A stretch of 64,000 nt of DNA from Sodiomyces alkalinus F11 (taxonomy: Eukaryota > Ascomycota > Sordariomycetes > Glomerellales > Plectosphaerellaceae). The position numbers and the translations under genes were made by a program. The stretch covers positions 4,573,166-4,637,165 of the forward strand of contig NW_021167081.1 in the NCBI RefSeq assembly GCF_003711515.1. Direction: 5' to 3'. Under the pieces are notes generated by a model. That model was not told the origin of the DNA, searched no databases, and worked only from the letters and a program-made list of their open reading frames with translations. Shown one piece after another: positions 58,691-64,000 of the stretch (position 1 is the stretch's first letter; each line of letters opens with the position of its first letter).

Positions 58691-59790
58691 ACCTATTAGT
58701 CGCGGCGACGCCCGGAAAACTAAGGTATCTATATAGAAGTTATAGATACTATAGAATTAGGGGCTCGTGTATACTAACCCTCTAAGGCACCCCGTAATAC
58801 CACCTCGATTTACCGGGAGATAATACCGAGATAAGGTGCTATTTAATAGCCGACCTAAAGAAAAAGTAGTAACGGTATTTATGGCTTAGACGTAAACCCT
58901 CCCACCGGACTATACCTTAGTGTATTCCGATAGATTATAAAAGGGCCAGGATATAACCTAGGCTTACTCTATCTAGCGTAACGGTAAAGAGATTACCTCC
59001 GGTCGCGGATACCTCTGCTAAGCGGTAGTGTTTAATAGGGAAATCACGGGTATGACTAAAGGTCTAGTACTAACTCCACGCCTTCCTAATACGGGCGATA
59101 CAGTATATTATATCGATAATTAAGTTGTTTTTAGGGGCTAGCGGGGACCGCCCCGGGCTTATTAAGGTATAAATCCTTATAGTTGTAGTGCCTTACGGCT
59201 ATTAACTTAACTGATATCCGCTAAAGCCTAGGGTATATGGGGATCCCGGGTAATAAGAAAGCGGACGAGTTATACACTATAAACAGTATATAGGGGATAC
59301 TACCGGAGAATAAGAGGCTAACCAAGGCTAGAGTAAAGGTAATAGTTCTAGAATACTACCGGTTAAGGCTTTATAAATCGCACGTAAAGAACCGCCCTCG
59401 CGGATATAATACGCTACTCTAGGCGAGGCTTGGGTTTAGTAGGCGTGAGCCTACGGAACTAAGCCTCCTATGTAGGATTCTAATACGCCTCCTATAAACA
59501 CGGCCGGGGTATAAAGACTTTAATAATTATTATTAGCGATTCTGCTACGATAACTACGTGGCCGATTATAGTCACGGATATAAGAAGATAAAGGAGTACT
59601 TCGCTTACTAATATAAGGTTAGGAGCTCCTCTATATAGCGACCCTAACTATAGCACTATACTAAAGACGGGTAGAGGACCCGTCGATACGACTTATAGGA
59701 GACCCTCACGGAAATCCTTACGAATAGGGCGGTATTCGCCGCCCTTAACGATATAACGGCCTTCCTTAGTAGGATCTGCCTATTACCCTT
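58691..59790 (+). pseudogene. LINE2 3' part with RNase H domain
   Basis: The plus strand resumes LINE2 ORF2 after element E. It has YSDR-like first motif near 58940, then GIPGNKKADELYTI (59232-59275), which is the RNase H C-terminal block (usually HxGIxGNExAD). A long C-terminal region follows with a cysteine/His tail remnant (RFCYDNYVADYSHGYKKIKEYF, positions 59540-59600) and IFILVNRAVFAALND-like sequence (59725-59755). The end is not sharp, because it runs into the D-like gene near 59790. Confidence 0.75.
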
Positions 59791-60117
59791 TAGGGGGAGG
59801 GGCGCTATCTAGTACCGGGAATTAGCCCGGTATTAGATAGAGTAAAAAGATTAGTATATTCCAGACCGTATAGTCTTTATCCTAGTCGATTATCCTAGTA
59901 TAAACTAATATATCGCCAAGACTAAGGCTAAGCACATTATTAGATAAAACCACTAGCCCGAGTATATACTAGACGTTAATAAGGACGTGGTATCGTGGGA
60001 ATAACTAGACACTCCGTTTAGGGGATATATATTATAATATAACACGCGGATACCCTGTGTAACTACACGGGTAAGTATACTAAGACTCCCTAGAAGAACG
60101 TCGCGGCTACCTCGGAC
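59790..60117 (+). pseudogene. D-family unknown protein, second copy, left part
   Basis: The plus-strand frame contains IVFILVDYPSINQYI (59870-59915), aligning with TVFVPQDNPTLNFAI of element D. Next is QPEYILDVNKDVVSWE (about 59960-60005), aligning with QPEFLLKANKELTLWI. DTPFRGYIL follows, against DKLFKEFII. The DNA around 60057-60092 is still alignable to 6043-6078. It is interrupted at 60117 by a solo LTR. This shows the D protein is a real family. No function is known to me. Confidence 0.65.
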
Positions 60118-60392
60118 TATCGTTGAGGCACACGGACCACGACGTGGTCCCTAGGGGATCTATGCCTGATTAAGGGCTTTGGATCTCGGGGACCTCGGGC
60201 ATCAGGATATAATAAGGGCGGATACCGGAAAAGACCGGATAGAATCCAAATAACATAGTACCTATAATAGAGTCTTCACTACCTAAATTAAGGGTATAAG
60301 AGACTTATACAGATATAACTTAATATAATATACACACACGGGATTTCTGCTCTATTAAGTTAATTATATACGTGCTATTTTGACGTGCGACA
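60118..60392 (+). repeat. solo Copia LTR with perfect target duplication
   Basis: A 275-bp sequence starting TATCG (RIP of TGTCG) and ending CGACA. It is flanked by CGGAC at 60113-60117 and 60393-60397. It matches the Copia 5' LTR at 27964-29420 with LINE3 removed. No internal Copia sequence accompanies it, so it is a solo LTR left by LTR-LTR recombination. Confidence 0.92.
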
Positions 60393-61250
60393 CGGACTCC
60401 CTGGTTATTATATCGGGTCCTCGGTCGGCTATATATATCAACCTAGAGAATATGGCCGAATCTAGTAGCTACTCGATTACCGCCCTCGCTATAACTCCCT
60501 ATAAAGAAACCAATACTATGGTAATTCCTAAATATATAGTAGAATGCTAGCGAGTATAGATATTTCTGTCATAGGCTATATAGGACCTCCTCGGTATATA
60601 TAGTAAAATAATCTTAGAAAACGAGTTTCGCCGTAAGTTATAGGAATACACTAAGAAGGCTGCTAAGCGTAATAAGTTAGCACAGAAGTTCCTCGAGGGA
60701 CTAGTTCTAACTCACCTTAAAGGAAGAAGCCCCTTATAATTAGGAGATTACCTATTAGTAAAAGGACTATACTCACGGATATTAATATTAGTAATATTAT
60801 ACGCTAAGTCTTACGAAGAAGTATTATAGCTTACTTACGGGGTACGTAAAGGTCTTATCTATTAGACTATCGGGTCCTTATATAAGGTATCGTTCTTTCG
60901 CTTCCACGCTCGGTATTAGTATTTTCTTTAAGTTATTAGGGGTTAGTTACCCTAATCCGGGTAAGCTACTCTCGGCGGTCTTATCTTTTCTTCCCTATCG
61001 TGCGAGAGTCTATTGTAATTAGTAGTAGGGGTTATAAGCCCTTTATCGAGTTTATTCTATATCCCGAATCTAACTCTATCGCGATTTAATCGGTTTCTTC
61101 TATTCCTATAGTTACTACCTCCACGGCGGCGGGTCTTATGATTAAAAGTGCTAAAAGTGCTTCCTATCCTACCTATATAGTCGTTTCTTTTTCTAAATCT
61201 ATTAGGGTCAATCTCCCCTCGGTCTTAAAGCGTTAAATCCTTCCTTAGTC
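60393..61250 (+). pseudogene. D-family unknown protein, second copy, right part
   Basis: Continues the frame after the solo LTR with SAIYINLENMAES (about 60420-60455; ATYINLEAEAES in element D). Then comes FLSQAI-like QIFLSQAIQDL (60560-60590), then RKLQEYTKKAAKRN and AQKFLEG (60630-60700; RKLAEYAAEAIKSN and AYKFLED in D). Beyond about 60720 the two copies no longer align by eye. No LTR of element D is found near it, so either its own LTRs are too diverged or only the gene region remains. Confidence 0.6.
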
Positions 61251-61820
61251 GTTATCTTTATATCCTTTAGGGGTTATTGACTAATAGTCTATTTAGGAGG
61301 GCCGGAACCTCCCTCGAGCGCCTCTATTACTCTGATTGGGGTCGGAACACTTTAAGGACGCCGAATACATCCGCCTCCGAGCACTATATTATAACCAGAT
61401 AAAGACATAGTGGCACTAGACCGTTAAGAAAAATATTAGATAAAGAGGTTAGTCTAGTAAAACCACGATATATAACTAAAATATAACTAATACCACTATA
61501 ACCTTTAGCGAAGAAGTAGATCGGTAGTTATTATTCTGATTAGGGTAACGTAGATTAAACTGGAAAGACACCTTAAACGTGGAATAAGCAATTATAAAAG
61601 AGGAAAATAATTGTGTCTTGGTCCCTTGATGGGGATGTCCGGAGCCCGCCCTTAATATATATGTGGGTAGTGGATCCAGCGGCGTTAAAAGGGGAGTTAT
61701 ATAACCGTCTATCGAAACCACTCCAACGCCGTATCTACGCGGTTATATTAAGACTCGTTATTTATAAGTCGTTTTTAGGTAACGCTTTATCGATACTTAG
61801 GCACGGCTAGGCGCTTATCT
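61250..61820 (+). other. upstream part of element G, unassigned
   Basis: Partly less mutated. A 65-codon plus opening (61613-61810) is stop-free and basic at its end but not recognised. It lies immediately upstream of a Gypsy integrase, so it may be pol linker or gag remnant. Confidence 0.3.
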
Positions 61821-62640
61821 ATAGCGTAGTACGCGTAGACGGATAGATAGACCGAGCGATAGAACTATAACCTTAAGCACTACCTCCGTGTATTCTACTT
61901 ATAGGCATAGCATAACTAGGTTAACCGGCTACCGTTAGCAGAGTTTACCTATAATACGCCGTGGTATTCTGCGATACGTTATACCCCCGCCGATACGTCA
62001 ATGTGTTATAACCCCCGAGGCCTTAACAAAGTATAGCTCCCGAGGGCAGGCGAGGTCCCCGCCGTTAAAGCTAAGCACCGTACGGAATACCTTATAGCCT
62101 AGCGCCGATCTATCTCGGACCTTATTAAGAGGGCATAGGCCTCCTATAAATGGTATTATAATAACGGTCGTGCCTAGCGGAGGATTAAAGTGGATAAGTA
62201 CGTCTTATTATCCACGAAGAATATCCGATAGAAGAGACTATCTAAAAAGCTTAGGGATAAGTTTATTCGGCTATATAAGGTAACTAAAATGGTTAGCACA
62301 TATAGCCTAGCTTACTAATTAGTGCTGCTAAAGGGTAGAAGGATCTATAACGTCTTCCCCGTATCTTTGCTAGGATTATAGAGGTCCTGTGATAGGTTAT
62401 AGCTGGAACCACCCGTGGTCGACGTCGAACCAGACTTGGATAAGTATAAGGTCGAAGCTATCCTGGATTATCGCTATTAGGGTAAACGGCGCTAATACCT
62501 AATTAAATATGTAGGGTATAGCGATAAGGAGAATACCTAAAAGCCGAAGCGGAATATCCCCGATAACCTTATCAACGCCTACTTTAAGGCGAGACTTACT
62601 AGGACCCGAATAGGTTTATAAACTATTCCTATAAGGGACC
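61820..62640 (+). pseudogene. Ty3/Gypsy integrase C-half with chromodomain (element G)
   Basis: The plus strand reads QTDRQTERAIE-like (61833-61865), then LKHYLRVFYL, RLPLAEFTYNTPWYSA and RYTPAD (61880-61995). These are the end of the integrase core. Next comes KYVLLSTKNIR (62190-62235), SKKLRDKFIRLYKV (62240-62285) and RRIYNVFPVSLL (62345-62375) of the C-terminal domain. A chromodomain follows: YKVEAILDYRY, YLIKYVGYSDKENT and a W-less WEPxxN block (62447-62575). It is a chromovirus like element F. Protease and RT are missing upstream. One frame change occurs near 61880. Confidence 0.85.
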
Positions 62641-63050
62641 CTATAGACACGACGTGAGGGCGTCGCTCCTTACCCCTCCCTCCTTATAGACGTCTTGCCC
62701 TTAATATAGATTCTACTCTCCTTTATTCCTTAATACTTACCTTAGGGTTAAGGTAAAACTCTTTAGGGCCTAAATAGATTTATAGGGTGGCCCGTATAAA
62801 GACCCGATGGAAATAGTATAAGGGGTTCTCTTTTCCCTTTTTCTCTCCCTGTCGGTATTATAGAATACGTTCTTTTTAAGCGACGACTATATTAATCGGA
62901 ACCTCGAATATACTGACCGGGCATAATCCCTATCCCTTCCTTCTTATCCCTCTCCTTTATAAATATCACGATTAAGACGATATATTAAACCGGATCGTAG
63001 TTAGGACTGTTAGAGTTATAATAGGAATACTCTAAAGCTAGTTAAGAAAA
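62640..63050. other. between element G integrase and antisense ORF, no coding seen
   Basis: Pyrimidine-rich (62820-62850) and RIP-type sequence, ending in an A run of 13 at 63047-63059. No domain or repeat found. Confidence 0.35.
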
Positions 63051-64000
63051 AAAAAAAAACCCCCTAACCCGAAGGCTAGTAAAAAGCCTAAAACGAAAAC
63101 TAACCGTTTCTTTATATATACTATTATAGCCCTTTTAGGGCGTCCTTAAACCCCACTAATCCATTATCTAGAGGGGTAGGCTTACGCCTAACCGCCTTGC
63201 CGTTATCTTCTATATATACCTAGCTCTGCCCCGTAGTAGTAGCCGCGATTACCCCCCCTTACTTACCACCCGCGGATAGCGTTAAAGGACTATAAAAAGA
63301 TACAGGCGTCTTCGCCTTTTACTACTTTTTTCTTTTTCTCTAATAAAGGAGTCGAGGGCATTAGAGCCTTCTTCTCGTTTTTCTTCGCTAATAAGGCCGG
63401 CACTATATCGTTATTGCCGGGCACTTTATAAGGGTCCGGCGGGCCTTGTAGACCTTATAGCATAAAGCCATAAGGTTATGTATTCCTACTACTATCGCTC
63501 AATATATCGTTACCTATAAAGCTAATCCCCGTGGGGACTAAGGCAGACCCTAAAGGTATACGCAGGCCTCTCTAAGCCTAGGCTTGATTAAGAGTAGCTA
63601 TCTACTCGAAAGCAGTAACCGTCCGCTCCTAGGCCGTAAGGTCGCCCTTATATAACGTACGGCGTTATTATTTAATATTAAGGCGTTTCTACTCGACGGC
63701 GAGACGCTAGTATTATAGCCCGACGAATTACTTAAAGAACGACCTTATACTATTAAGCCTCTCGTGGATATCTTCCGCCGTTTTCTAGCGGGCATCGGTA
63801 ACTTCCTTAGCGTAACGCCGAGTAGTAATAGCTTTCTGGGTAGCTAACCGGTTACTCTCTTATGCTAACTAACCTAAAGCCTCCCTAAGTCTAACCTAGT
63901 ATCAAACCGCTATAGCCTAGTACTATATAGGATTAGTGAAGAAATATAGTTAATAAAGGAATATAGTTAATAAAGGAATATAGTTAATAAAGGAATATAG
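63050..64000 (-). pseudogene. antisense extra ORF of element G, coiled-coil protein, runs off window
   Basis: The minus-strand frame converges on the integrase. It reads KEVTDAR.KTAEDIHERLN (about 63745-63805) and then a Gln/Leu/Arg-rich coiled-coil-like region (RLAVEQKRLNIK-like, RTLYKGDLTAQERTVTAFEQI, 63590-63700). Next is PLGSALVPTGISFIGNDIL (63500-63560), then PGNNDIVPALLAKKNEKKAL (63370-63425). A lysine run follows (LEKKKKVVKGED, 63320-63350). Stops are TAG/TAA only. No family is recognised. The placement is the same as in B, C and E. The N-terminus lies beyond the right edge. Confidence 0.5.
63944..64000. repeat. 17-bp minisatellite at the right edge
   Basis: Three perfect units of atatagttaataaagga start at 63944, 63961 and 63978, with a partial fourth at the edge. 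The array probably continues outside the window. Confidence 0.9.

Overview
This 64 kb window looks like a gene-poor, heavily mutated repeat compartment of a filamentous ascomycete (Pezizomycotina). TpA is hugely over-represented while CpA and TpG are scarce: in 40201-40260 I count 14 TpA, no CpA and no TpG. That is the footprint of repeat-induced point mutation (RIP). In-frame stops are almost all TAG or TAA where CAG, CAA or TGG is expected, so no ordinary long ORF survives. The coding content is visible only by reading through those stops. I see no convincing host gene. All calls come from reading by eye and most boundaries are approximate; LTR ends and target-site duplications (TSDs) are the firmest coordinates.

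Layout. 1-2936: nothing recognised. 2942-7981: a complete LTR element, 'D', with 5-bp TSDs. It has no visible reverse transcriptase or integrase and carries a long ORF of a family I do not recognise. 8309-8380: tRNA-like sequence. 9500-10480: integrase plus chromodomain of a Ty3/Gypsy remnant ('F'), followed by an opposite-strand coding remnant. 11242-17085: a near-complete Tad1-like LINE ('LINE1', minus strand) abutting a Ty1/Copia integrase fragment. 19800-26860: Ty3/Gypsy 'C' (minus). 27964-30960: a Copia 5' LTR split by a truncated LINE ('LINE3'), then Copia gag. 31.8-46.1 kb: Ty3/Gypsy 'A' (plus), split by Ty3/Gypsy 'B' (37112-44263, plus). 46.1-59.8 kb: LINE 'LINE2' (plus), split by Ty3/Gypsy 'E' (about 49361-58690, minus). 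59.8-61.25 kb: a diverged relative of the D protein, split by a solo Copia LTR at 60118-60392. 61.3-64.0 kb: Ty3/Gypsy 'G' (plus), running off the window.

The most interesting pattern is that several unrelated Gypsy copies (B, C, E and G, perhaps F) carry a second long coding region after the integrase. It runs on the opposite strand and converges on pol. The B product has a basic proline/lysine motif and a run of likely RIP-altered cysteines resembling a zinc-binding module. The second candidate novelty is the D family: an LTR-bounded element with an unknown protein in place of pol, with a distant homologue 52 kb away. The nested insertions give a relative order of events: E after LINE2, B after A, LINE3 after the Copia LTR, and the solo LTR after the D-like gene.
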